In this document: piece by piece, positions 19,601 through 27,481 of the stretch
How positions within the stretch are numbered: the stretch's first letter is position 1
Layout: each line of letters opens with the position of its first letter
DNA from: Thraustochytrium sp. TN22
Lineage: Eukaryota; Sar; Bigyra; Thraustochytrida; Thraustochytriidae
NCBI GenBank assembly: GCA_013306675.1
Contig: JABLUY010000209.1
Coordinates: 18,575 to 66,762, forward strand
DNA length: 48,188 nucleotides
Direction of reading: 5' to 3'
Notes under the pieces: generated by a model
The model's database searches: none
What the model was told of the DNA's origin: nothing
The model's input: the letters and a program-made list of their open reading frames with translations, nothing else
Program-made: the position numbers and the translations under genes

Positions 19601-21765
19601 ACGCGCTCTTCCGCTGCGAGGACGACCGCTACGAGGTGGACCTCGTCATCGACTCCAACCTCGCGGCCATCCGCGCACTCGAGCCGCTCGAGCAGGAGAT
19701 TTCCGCGCTCGGCCTGCAGCACGGCGAGAGCTCCAAGTTCCGCTACCGCCTCGAGAAGCGCTCGCTCTCGGTCATTCACCTCAAGGCCATTGCGCGCATC
19801 TATGGCGACCACGGCACGGAAATCCTTGAGCTCTTGCGCCGCAACCCGGCCGGCGCCATCCCGGTCATCTTGCGCCGCCTCAAGGAGAAGCACGAAGAAT
19901 GGGCGCGCGACCGCCAGGAGCTGAGCAAGGCCTGGCGCGAGCAGATGGAGCGCAACTACCTCAAGTCGCTCGACCACCGCTCGTACTACTTCAAGCAGAG
20001 CGAGAAGCGCGCACACACCCAAAAGGTGCTTCTCGGCGAGCTGCGCGCCGCGCACGACGCAAAGGTCAAGCACGCCGCCGACGCCGCGGCCTCTTCGTCT
20101 TCCTCGCGCCTGGCCGCCTCGGCGCCCGCGCCCAGCGGCGCGCTCGAGCTCGAGTTCGCCGACCCGGTCGTGCACCAGCATGCCTGGGGCATCATCTCGC
20201 TCAAGGTCGACCGCGTCTGCGAGAAGGCCGTGGCGCAGCGCATCGCCGCCTTTTACAACTACGTCTTCATCCCGCTCTTCATGCTCCCGCGCTCTTGGCT
20301 CGCGGCCGGCACCTCGCTCACCGACACGCTCAACGTCAACAAGCACCTCAGCGAGGCGCCCAGCCCGCGTCGCCGCGAGGACGCGCTCGCCGATGGCACC
20401 AAGGTGCAGACGCCCTACGGCCCGGGCGTCGTCTCCTCCTACTCGGTGGATTCGGGCTTTTACACGATCCAGCTGCGCTTTGCCATTGGCTACCTTCGCC
20501 CGGGCGATGTCTTCAAGGCGGTCGACCCGAACGAGGACGAGGACACCTCCCCTGTCGTCGCTAGCTTCTCGCGCACCGTTCCCATGGACGATGCCGAGGC
20601 CGTCGAGGCCGCCCTGGACAAGCCGGCGCGCGACTTCATCCCTTCCGTGCAGGCCTACTGCCTGCTCTGCCTCTACCACCTGCTCTACAGCCGCCTCGTG
20701 CGCATCAAGGAGCTCTGCGAGGCGCGCGAGACCGCGCGCAGCGTCAAGCCCATGCAGCAGACCCCTGCGTCCGGCGCCGCCGCCGGCGACGACGATGCCG
20801 ACATGGCGGTCGATGAGGGCGCCGCTGGCTCCACGACCGCCAGCCCCGGTGCGCAGGAGTACACGCAGTTCCTCTCGCTCGTCTACAGCCTCATGAACGG
20901 CACGCTTGACACGCCCAAGTTCGAGGACGAGTGCCGTGTTCTGCTCGGGCCCGAGAGCTTCGTCGTCTTCACGATCGAGAAGCTCGTGCTGGCCATCCAG
21001 AAGCAGCTCGTCACCATTGTCAGCGACGACAAGCCGCGCGAGACCGCCGAGCTCCTGGCCGCCATGCAAAGCCCCTCGGACGCCTCCAAGGCCTTCGCGG
21101 AACGCCACCCGGACCCGCCGCACACCGTGCGCGCGCTCGCCAAGGCCTACAGCTTCACCAACCACCTGCTGCTCCAGCAGCAGGAGAGCCTTGCCATCAA
21201 GGGGCGCTTCGAGCCCGGCCAGCGCCCCGACCCGGCCAAGCCTGTCAAGGACCCCAAGGAGGACATCCTGCCGGTGCCCAAGGACACGCTCGTCAAGGTC
21301 GCGACCAAGCGCCCCAGTCCCTGGGCCAAGCCGCCGCGCCTTGTCTTCTCGCTGGGCGAGCTTCCCTCGGCACAGGCGCCGCTCCCGGCTGCCGACGACT
21401 CCGTGCGCATCCCCATGCCCGTCACGCTCCTCTTCAAGTCTGCGGATGGCGTCCAGAAGGTCGATCCAGCCGTTGCCTACGACTTTGACGGTGAGGCCTC
21501 GGCATCCCTGACTGCGTATGCCGACGCCGCCGACAAGTCTCTCACCATGTGTACCCCGCTCTATGTCGAGGCGCGCATTCCTGTCTCGCGCGAGCTCCGT
21601 GACTGCATTGCCGGCTTTGCTGCCGCGCGCGACGCCGCCACCACTGGCGGGCCCGGTCCCGAGGGCGACACCTGGTATGCCGACGTCCTCGCCAAGACCG
21701 CAGCCCTCGTTGAGGCTGATAAGCAGGCCGACGCCGACAAAGACACTGACATGAAGACCGATTAG
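16609..21765 (+). CDS. SIN3: SIN3 transcriptional corepressor
   Basis: 1718 residues in a single exon. The start MKR at 16609 is supported because animal and plant SIN3 proteins also begin with MKR. Residues 30-515 are low-complexity Ala/Pro/Thr then Gly-rich. PAH1 is at about 522-590 (ALAYLDKVKRQFQDKPEVYN, FLPPGF), PAH2 at about 733-800 (AINYVTKIKKRF, FLPD) and PAH3 at about 854-915. The histone-deacetylase interaction domain (about 938-1125) has CTPSYRGLP and the WVSVPFGSED segment. The conserved SIN3 C-terminal domain fills about 1185-1680. An unusual inset at about 1262-1305 (GTKVQTPYGPGVV and following) resembles a small SH3/Tudor-like beta module. SIN3 scaffolds the Rpd3/HDAC complex; PAH domains bind transcription factors and the HID binds HDAC. 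The gene begins 17 nt after the preceding stop codon. Confidence 0.95.
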   Translation: MKRSSSDALVPDDQALANKRPALEPGVAASAAAPAATSSEATATAPTTATAPAAAEGSGTGSGTTPAAGAAGAVAPATTTTTTAPSSSAAASLSSAAFPASAPGASATAAAAPAAGEAAPTAPAAPGSVSGQASTISTTASQGSASSSLSTTEAAASKMTPPAPAVPAGSTTAGKAQPATTGATPAWDGPGSSASTPSPAGSLGGATAAGKPSPASTTAPATTAPPPPSVVGGSGPGSSTTGDTKLGSSAAVEAKKTTPTTTSASSKPGSETPATAAAAAAASTTTPPAASGAAGKGPGGPASAAAMLAPNAPSGGRAGGKAGKDPGAQPAAAQAAPSAAPKRKPSKESTAKKESGPAAARLQQTLQEQQQHVKMEGAFGASKGGNAKGVGNAAGGRGGAGGPVGGAGGVTLGNMAGFGGGPGGAGGGIPRLGMAGLGGLGGAGKAGAGLGLQGGAGAGLQGGGGMKMPSNVFAGGMGGPGGTGAGGMLGTGGPGPGGAGASAGGMLGGAPAGAAAGQKQLGVEDALAYLDKVKRQFQDKPEVYNQFLEIMKNFKSQTIDTPGVIQHVCELFKGHDNLILGFNTFLPPGFKIELPGRGAGVMLPGGMQLGGSAAANMPMLSGAGPVMTGVNVPGAGVGGAAVGGANNSNNRGGGAGGKSGRGGRGAGAGGGAGGRGGKAGAGRGAAAAAAAAAAAAPAPGAAGMAPVGMDLKSEAMVIDTDDTAGTATAQGQPVEFDHAINYVTKIKKRFSEDAETYKTFLDILHSYQNEQRSIKEVLNQVSTLFKDHPDLLKEFTYFLPDAVRESAKTELERAAAKAQKASQRAKDKAARRREKKGLPQAEPAPEYDDARVPQLERNLLGRIKAALGTRELWGEFLKCLDLFAQELISRAELLSLVSDILGERADLLEEFDRLLASRGATDDPVESAWFSMPLADIDFENCRSCTPSYRGLPAAFPKAPCSERTALCRSVLNDTWVSVPFGSEDAGARGYRRSPNEDALFRCEDDRYEVDLVIDSNLAAIRALEPLEQEISALGLQHGESSKFRYRLEKRSLSVIHLKAIARIYGDHGTEILELLRRNPAGAIPVILRRLKEKHEEWARDRQELSKAWREQMERNYLKSLDHRSYYFKQSEKRAHTQKVLLGELRAAHDAKVKHAADAAASSSSSRLAASAPAPSGALELEFADPVVHQHAWGIISLKVDRVCEKAVAQRIAAFYNYVFIPLFMLPRSWLAAGTSLTDTLNVNKHLSEAPSPRRREDALADGTKVQTPYGPGVVSSYSVDSGFYTIQLRFAIGYLRPGDVFKAVDPNEDEDTSPVVASFSRTVPMDDAEAVEAALDKPARDFIPSVQAYCLLCLYHLLYSRLVRIKELCEARETARSVKPMQQTPASGAAAGDDDADMAVDEGAAGSTTASPGAQEYTQFLSLVYSLMNGTLDTPKFEDECRVLLGPESFVVFTIEKLVLAIQKQLVTIVSDDKPRETAELLAAMQSPSDASKAFAERHPDPPHTVRALAKAYSFTNHLLLQQQESLAIKGRFEPGQRPDPAKPVKDPKEDILPVPKDTLVKVATKRPSPWAKPPRLVFSLGELPSAQAPLPAADDSVRIPMPVTLLFKSADGVQKVDPAVAYDFDGEASASLTAYADAADKSLTMCTPLYVEARIPVSRELRDCIAGFAAARDAATTGGPGPEGDTWYADVLAKTAALVEADKQADADKDTDMKTD

Positions 21766-22345
21766 CCAAAGCCAAAGACTCGTAGAGTAGCCTAGCTCTA
21801 GCTACGATAGAGCAGAGAGTAGGTAGGTAGAGAGAGAGACAGCGAAACCAAAAGTCAAAAACGATTATTTTTTACAACCAACCACAATAACCCAATCACA
21901 CCTCTATGCTTACTCGTATCCGCCTACCACGCGGGGGTCCCTCGGTGACGCCCGGCACAGGGGGCACTAAAGCGTATTAAGAGGGTACTTTACTCCCGAT
22001 TTGCTCCAAAAAAGTGGCCTAGAGTCTGGCGAAGTTAGTTCCGCATTCGATCAAAAACGCAGCGATGGGGCCGAGCTTGAAGAGGCCCACTCGAAGCGAC
22101 CCAAGGCTCCTGCCCCCTATTCATTTTGGCCGAAGGCGTGGTGGTTAGGATGAGATGAGCTCGGCAGTTCGCCCAGAGCGGCTTTGGGGGGAGCTCGCGC
22201 GCGACTTCGTCGCGGAGCGCGCTGGAGCCGCAGGCGCTGCGGCGCGCGGCTGCAGGCGGCCCTGGCGGGTGCCTTGTGCCTGCTCTCAGCTCGCACGCCC
22301 CTGCCGCAGCGCTTGGACGTGGAGTCGGGCCCGCACTGCGACATC
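21766..22345. other. Intergenic region after SIN3
   Basis: The SIN3 3' flank is AT-richer than its coding region, with short repeats of tagc/taggtagg and gagagag (21780-21842) followed by an A-rich stretch. From about 22150 the sequence becomes GC-rich again and leads into the transposable-element remnant. No gene or terminal inverted repeat could be recognised. Confidence 0.4.
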
Positions 22346-24021
22346 ATGGCATCGGCGAGGCCTAACCACCGCGTGGAGGACGACAGCGACAGCGACAGCG
22401 ACAGCGAGTTCGTGCCCCTGGACAAGCGGGACACAGGGGACGAAGACGAAGAAGGAGAGGAGCTTGGCGACGAGGATGCTCGTGCTGAGGCCGCTGCGCA
22501 GCAAGACTTCGAAGACATACTTGCGTTGGTCGACGAACCGACGCGTGGTGCGAGTGCATGTTCGAGGTCGGCCTCATTCAGCACAAGACCGTTCCGGGGC
22601 TCGCAGTCTCGCCGGATGGAGTCGCTCGCGTCCGGCTTCCAGGCGCGGAGTGCGACGCATCGTCAGTACTATGCAGCGTCGAGATCAAGACGCGCGTCGC
22701 GCCTGGAGGCGCGGTAGACGCACGTATCGTGAGCACCCAGATGAACACGTGGGGGACGAGACTTGGTGGAAGGCCATACCTGCCGAGCACCGCGCGCAAG
22801 TCTTGCACCAAGCTGTGGTCCTCCAAATCGATCACGTGCTCTACGTTGCTGCCAGCACGAGTTCGTGTTTGTACGCCTGCCTCGTTGAAGTGCCTCCGGA
22901 CGCCCGGCTCGCCATGGAGCGCGCTCTGAAACCGTGGGCGGACAAGCTCACGACATGGGCGCACCAGAGCATCGACAGCGGGTGCGCCGCCCAAGCCACC
23001 TGCCATCTTCGGCGAGGAGGAGGGGGCGGTGCTGAGCTCGCACTTCCGGCTGTGGCGCGCCATGCGCAAGCTTGTCGCTCTGAAGGGGCCCATGCGGCCC
23101 GTGCATGTCATCAAGTGCTTACCGCAGGAGCTATACAACGTCGCAAAGGGCGGCGTCGACGGAAGCACACAGTACGTGGAGCAGATCACCAACACGCAGT
23201 GCATGAATCTGAGCTGCGACCAGAACATCGCGTTGCGCACGTACAAGCAGCTCGTTGTCAACGCCATCGTGGTCTACCGCTACTTACAGGCTGCGAGGAA
23301 GAGCAACCTCGAAGACAGCGACGGGCTAAAGGCCCTCCGCGACAAGGTGAACCGCTCTGAAGCGCTCAGCACTGTCTCGTTCCGCCTCACTGTCGACATG
23401 GTCCGTCACGTCTACAGGAGCAGGCAGCTCGATACGGCGCAGGTGGAGTTCAACATGCAGCCAAGCATGCCCAAGCCCACTGGGCTCACCAGGGAAGCGG
23501 CGAGGGACCTCGTGACCGCCGGTAAGCGCAAGCGAACCCCCGAGTTGCAGAAGTTCTTCAACCACGGCCAAGCCCGCGACATCCGCCTCGATGCCGCACT
23601 GCAACATGACTCAGAGGCAGCGGGAAAGGCATCCTTCAACGCCAACAACAAGAGGATTCCCGCCAAGCGGCTCTGCGTCATCTGCGGCAAGCAAACGCAC
23701 CGTCGTTGCACCATCTGCGGTGTGCCTCTGCACGTGTTCATGAGAAAGAATGAACGCACAACCTGCTTTTCCAAGTGGCACACGCGCGTGCGCGTCGAGC
23801 CTCACGAAGGCTTCAAGAAGCGCAAGACAAACGTCAACGGAACACCTTCGCCCATTTGCCTCGATCATGTCGATTCGAGCAGCGCCAGTGCCTCGTCCGG
23901 TACCCCTACAGCGCAGAGCAGGAACGACCACGTAGCCCAAGCCAGCTACACCGACACCCCATCAAGCCATAGTTCAAGATCCTCTCGCAGCAGCCTCAGC
24001 ACGAGTCCATCGTGCCCTTGA
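22346..24021 (+). mobile_element. Decayed transposable element: YqaJ-like exonuclease plus piggyBac-like C-terminus
   Basis: The coding sequence is spread over different frames, so the copy looks broken, with about two frame changes. The left part has an acidic Asp/Ser leader from the ATG at 22346. Next is a stretch with HKTVPGLAVSPDGVARV and SVEIKT, followed by IPAEHRAQVLHQAVV and DHVLYV, the order expected of a YqaJ-type recombinase/exonuclease. The right part (about 23029-24021) has YNVAKGGVDGSTQY and NAIVVYRYL, recalling the end of a piggyBac DDE domain. It ends in a Cys-rich piece, CVICGKQTHRRCTICGVPLHV then CFSKWHT, like the piggyBac C-terminal zinc finger. The two modules appear in one sense and order, suggesting a chimeric element. 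TTAA target sites and terminal inverted repeats were not resolved. Degeneration is moderate, motifs still being legible. Confidence 0.6.
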
Positions 24022-24671
24022 TGCAGCCCAAGTTGGCCTCAGCATCCGCACAGGCCAGTCGGAAGTGACCAACACTTTACGCTTCCATACAAACCCAGTA
24101 GTTGAAAGTTCCAAAAATGATTAGAATCATGATAGCAACAGGTCAGTCGAGCGCAAGCAGGAGAGCCGATTTACTAGGGATAATATGGCTATCCTGATTA
24201 AACTCCGTCTAGGGCGATGGGATTGGGATAAGCCTTTTGGAGAGAAGTAAACGCGAAAGCATGTTGAGGTGAAGCCGAAGCAGGACCTTTTTGATCGCCA
24301 CGGCAAAAGCCGGCCCTTTTTATAGCCACTGCAGCCGAAGCTGTACAGCCAGCCAGGAAAGAGTCCAAGGCGAATGGTTCGCTGCAAGATGAGCTTGCTG
24401 CTTGTTTTCATGGTTTTTCCGTGCCTGCTGAGAGAAGCCGTTAGAACTGGGGGCACCGTGACACGTGAGGGCCCACTGGTCTGGCACACCGTGGCCCAAT
24501 CAAAGATCATCACCGAGCTGGTCAAGCCTAGGTCGCGCGCAAGCACGGTCAAGCGCGCGTAGGCGCGTGCACGCGCGTGTGCGGTAGCTTGGAGTCTTGG
24601 GGCTGCAGGACCGATCGGGTCGCCTGCCCAAGTCCGAGGACAGACAGACACACAGCACAGACGGAGAGCCC
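24022..24671. other. Intergenic region, right flank of the element
   Basis: 650 bp of lower GC content than its surroundings. The minus-strand frame at 24127-24708 shows no domain and is probably chance. A perfect 14-bp palindrome gcgcgtgcacgcgc is at 24563-24576, about 100 bp upstream of the next start codon. Otherwise nothing recognisable. Confidence 0.35.
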
Positions 24672-26516
24672 ATGCTGCACGTGGCCGAGCCGCAGCAGAC
24701 AAGCCCACGCGATGCTACGGAGCTTTGCGAATGGCTCCAGGGAGCCCCGGCGCCGGGCCGCGTGGAGCAGGTGATCTGCAACACGATCTTGCCCCAGGCT
24801 GCCAAAGACCGCAGCCTCGAAAGCCTGGCGCTGCGCCTTGTGCATATCGTCGTTGGCGTCGAGGCGAGGCCGGAGCTTGGCGAGCCCCAGCTGGACTGGA
24901 CACCGCAAGTAGCAGACGTGCTGCTCAAGTGGCCTCGCGAGATTCGCAGAGCGGGCGCCCCCCTGGCCGCGCTCCTCGTGCTCATGGACTTGCCGTGCCA
25001 CCTGCACCGGCCCATGCCTGAGCTCAAGGGCAAATCATGTATGGACATGGCCGCCGCGACGAGCGGGCTCGCCTTTCGCGTTCTCGTGACGGCCGCAGCC
25101 CGCCAGGAGACGCGCCTGCAGCTTCTGGGTCATCGCTTCCGCCCGCAGGCCGACTTGGCGTCGGCCTCGCGGCTCGAGGCCGCGAGGGCCCGCCTTGCGG
25201 CCTCGCACCGCCTCTACCAGGAGGTTCTTCTCGCGCAGGTGACAGTGCTGCAGGAGCATCAGGACCAGCTTGACTCGGACTCCGAGTCTGGATCCGGCGC
25301 GGCAGGGCTCGGCGACGAGGCCATGCCTGCGTTGACTGCAGACAATGAGATTTACGAGGCTGCAACGAACGGCGAGGCTGCATCAACCAGCGAAGCTGCA
25401 GCCACCGGCGAGGCTACAACGACAGCTCGTACCGGCATCTCGAGCGAACAAGCGTCGCCTAGAAGCGAGACTTTTGCATCGCAAAGACACAGCGAAGAGA
25501 CTTTGCGGAAACCGTCTCAGGACAGCGCGCGCACCAGCGTGTCGCAGCACATGCCTCAGCACTCGGACGAGGAGGGCGACAACGAAGAAGAAGAAGGAGA
25601 AGACGACGACGACGATGACGACGACGAAGAGGAAGAGGTTGGGGAGGAGAACGGGGGGGGGAAGTCTGGGTCGCAAGCGCCTCTGTCACCGCGCTCGGCC
25701 GGCGAGACCGATGCAGTACCGGCCCACAAGCGCGTGCCCAGCGTGGTCTTGCGTATCGCGAGCATGGTTCGTGAGGCCTTTCGCAATCGTTGGCGCAAAA
25801 GAGCTGCGGCCGCGGAGCTCGAAGCCCCGGACGAGGCTGCAGAGACAGTTCACGCGAACGAGGACAGCGAGGCTCTGGGCGAGACTGATCAGAAGGCTTC
25901 AAGTGATGGCGGGCGGCAGGCCTCAACCAACAATGATCCGGGAGCAAATGCAGGAGCGGATGCTGACGATGGCCAAGACGAGGCTGGCGATGGCCAGGGC
26001 GAGGCTAACGATGGCCAGGACGAGGCTAATGATGGCCCACAGAGGGCTCCAGATGGTCAGGACGAGGCCGACGATGGTCGGGACGAGGCTAGCGATAGTC
26101 AAGACGAGGCTAGCGATAGTCAGGACGAGGTTGACAATGGTCAGGACGAGGCTGACAATGGTCAGGACGAGGCAGAAGATGGTCAGGACGAGGCCGACGA
26201 TGGTCGGGACGAGGCTAGCGATAGTCAGGACGAGGCTAGCGATAGTCAGGACGAGGCTGACGATGGTCAGGACGAGGCAGAAGATGGTCAGGACGAGGCA
26301 GAAGATGGTCAGGACGCTCCAACTGCTGCGAACGCAAAGGATGAGGCTGACGATAGTCAAGATGATGCAAGCGAGAGTGACGAGGCCAGCAAGAGTCAGG
26401 ACTCTTCCGAGGAGGATCGAGATGAGGACTCGGACGAATGCAGTGAGAGTGAAGCGCATGAACAGGAGGAGGCGGATGACAAGCCCATTCAAAGTGTCGG
26501 CGCGGATAACAAGTGA
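24672..26516 (+). CDS. Hypothetical acidic protein with 7-residue tandem repeats
   Basis: 614 residues from the first ATG at 24672. Residues 1-200 look like an ordinary helical globular domain (many Leu, Ala, Arg; a short LPCHLHRPMPELKG segment) that I do not recognise. From about 200 the chain becomes Glu/Asp/Ser-rich and disordered, with an acidic run near residues 310-325, a basic helical patch (FRNRWRKRAAA) near 370, and then about 17 copies of a DDGQDEA-type heptad at about 430-550. It ends in another acidic Ser-rich stretch. No signal peptide or membrane segment is seen. Acidic tails of this kind occur in histone or nucleic-acid chaperones and nucleolar proteins, but no function can be assigned. 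It lies 104 bp tail-to-tail from the MAPR gene. Confidence 0.7.
   Translation: MLHVAEPQQTSPRDATELCEWLQGAPAPGRVEQVICNTILPQAAKDRSLESLALRLVHIVVGVEARPELGEPQLDWTPQVADVLLKWPREIRRAGAPLAALLVLMDLPCHLHRPMPELKGKSCMDMAAATSGLAFRVLVTAAARQETRLQLLGHRFRPQADLASASRLEAARARLAASHRLYQEVLLAQVTVLQEHQDQLDSDSESGSGAAGLGDEAMPALTADNEIYEAATNGEAASTSEAAATGEATTTARTGISSEQASPRSETFASQRHSEETLRKPSQDSARTSVSQHMPQHSDEEGDNEEEEGEDDDDDDDDEEEEVGEENGGGKSGSQAPLSPRSAGETDAVPAHKRVPSVVLRIASMVREAFRNRWRKRAAAAELEAPDEAAETVHANEDSEALGETDQKASSDGGRQASTNNDPGANAGADADDGQDEAGDGQGEANDGQDEANDGPQRAPDGQDEADDGRDEASDSQDEASDSQDEVDNGQDEADNGQDEAEDGQDEADDGRDEASDSQDEASDSQDEADDGQDEAEDGQDEAEDGQDAPTAANAKDEADDSQDDASESDEASKSQDSSEEDRDEDSDECSESEAHEQEEADDKPIQSVGADNK
25965..26325 (+). 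repeat. 21-bp minisatellite with 126-bp higher-order unit
   Basis: Tandem 21-bp units (gatggtcaggacgaggctgac type) coding for the DDGQDEA heptad. A block of six units recurs almost unchanged 126 bp later (starts at about 26052 and 26178), showing a recent multi-unit duplication. The count stays in frame throughout. Confidence 0.9.
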
Positions 26517-26620
26517 AAGCAGCAACCGTGGCTCGTGAAATGAAATTGCAAGGGGAACTATGGGTCTTTTGTTCTGTACAGCGCGTCCGAGCCGCTCTCC
26601 CCCTTGCACTTGTGCGCCGT

Positions 26621-27481
26621 TCATGACGAGGCCGCCGGAGGCGCAGGCGGATCGGCATCCGGAGTGTCCGCATTGTCCGCGTCTTGGACGTCTTCTGCGG
26701 CCTTGGAGTCGTCAGCGTCACCAGGCGCAGAGTCAGTCTCGGCATCCTCCTCGTCGTCAGCGGTGAGGGCGCCCGGGGCGGCCTTGGCGTCGTCGGCGTC
26801 GGCGTCGGCGTCGGCGTTGGGGTCGGCGTCGGCGTCGGGGTCGTCGGCCTTGGCCGGCGCTGCCGAGGGCTCAGAAGGGCTGCTGAGCAGCGTGCCGATG
26901 AGCGGATACTTGAGGTAATACTTGTCGATCCAGTCGTCAAGAATCTTGAGGTCCTTGGGCTCAAGGTCGTCGATGGCGGTGTTGACCACGTCCTCGGGCT
27001 TGAGCGACATGAGCGCGAGCGCGCGCTGCGCGTTGTGGCCCGCAAAGAGGTGGTAGCCGCCGCCGGGGCCGTAGAAGCTCTCCCCGGTGCTCACGTCGAA
27101 GACGAGTCCGCGCGCGGCGATATAGATGGGGGCGCCGCTCTCGCCCGTGGCGCGCGCGAGCTCCTCGGGCGAGATGACGCGCTGGTCGATAAGCTTGCCA
27201 AGCGTAAAGTAGGTGGCGCGAAAGTGCTCCATCTCCTCGTCCGTGGCGTCCTGCTTGTTCTTGCCAAGCCAGTCCGCGTACGCGACCTTCGCGCCCGCGG
27301 CCGTCTCGTCGTTGGTCACGTCAAAGATCTCCCCTCGCAGCGCCACGTACGCGTGCGCCTCGCCCTGGCCGTCATACAGCGCCAGCTGCGGCGCGCTCAT
27401 GTCGCGCTCGCGGCCCTTGCGCGCCACGCGCCCGCCCAGGTCCTCCTCGCCGGCCTCGCCGCCGCCCGCCGCGTTGCCCAT
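26621..27481 (-). CDS. MAPR / cytochrome b5-like heme-binding domain protein
   Basis: 286 residues from the ATG at 27481; Met28 is an alternative start. A first, weak b5-like segment lies at about 33-60 (LALYDG, AYVALRGEIFDVT). A second, better one is at about 118-165 (IYIAARGLVFDVSTGESFYG, then YHLFAG). The second has the FYGPxGxYxxFAGxxAxRALA pattern of the membrane-associated progesterone receptor family (PGRMC1, Dap1, neudesin), including Tyr residues that serve in heme coordination there. Unlike PGRMC1 there is no N-terminal membrane helix; an MG start offers only a weak myristoylation possibility. The C-terminus (200-286) is an acidic Asp/Ala low-complexity tail from GGCGTC repeats. Family members bind heme and support cytochrome P450s and sterol metabolism. 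The exact role here is inferred only from the domain. Confidence 0.8.
   Translation of the reverse strand: MGNAAGGGEAGEEDLGGRVARKGRERDMSAPQLALYDGQGEAHAYVALRGEIFDVTNDETAAGAKVAYADWLGKNKQDATDEEMEHFRATYFTLGKLIDQRVISPEELARATGESGAPIYIAARGLVFDVSTGESFYGPGGGYHLFAGHNAQRALALMSLKPEDVVNTAIDDLEPKDLKILDDWIDKYYLKYPLIGTLLSSPSEPSAAPAKADDPDADADPNADADADADDAKAAPGALTADDEEDAETDSAPGDADDSKAAEDVQDADNADTPDADPPAPPAASS

Noticed and set aside
17416-21165. A 1249-codon open frame on minus across SIN3
   Set aside because: It is an antisense shadow of GC-rich codons. It has no domain, and the plus frame carries all SIN3 motifs.
25923-26624. A minus frame with hydrophobic repeats (SLVLTIV type) that looks like membrane helices
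   Set aside because: It is the antisense reading of the acidic DDGQDEA repeats; the plus frame has an ATG and a globular N-terminus.
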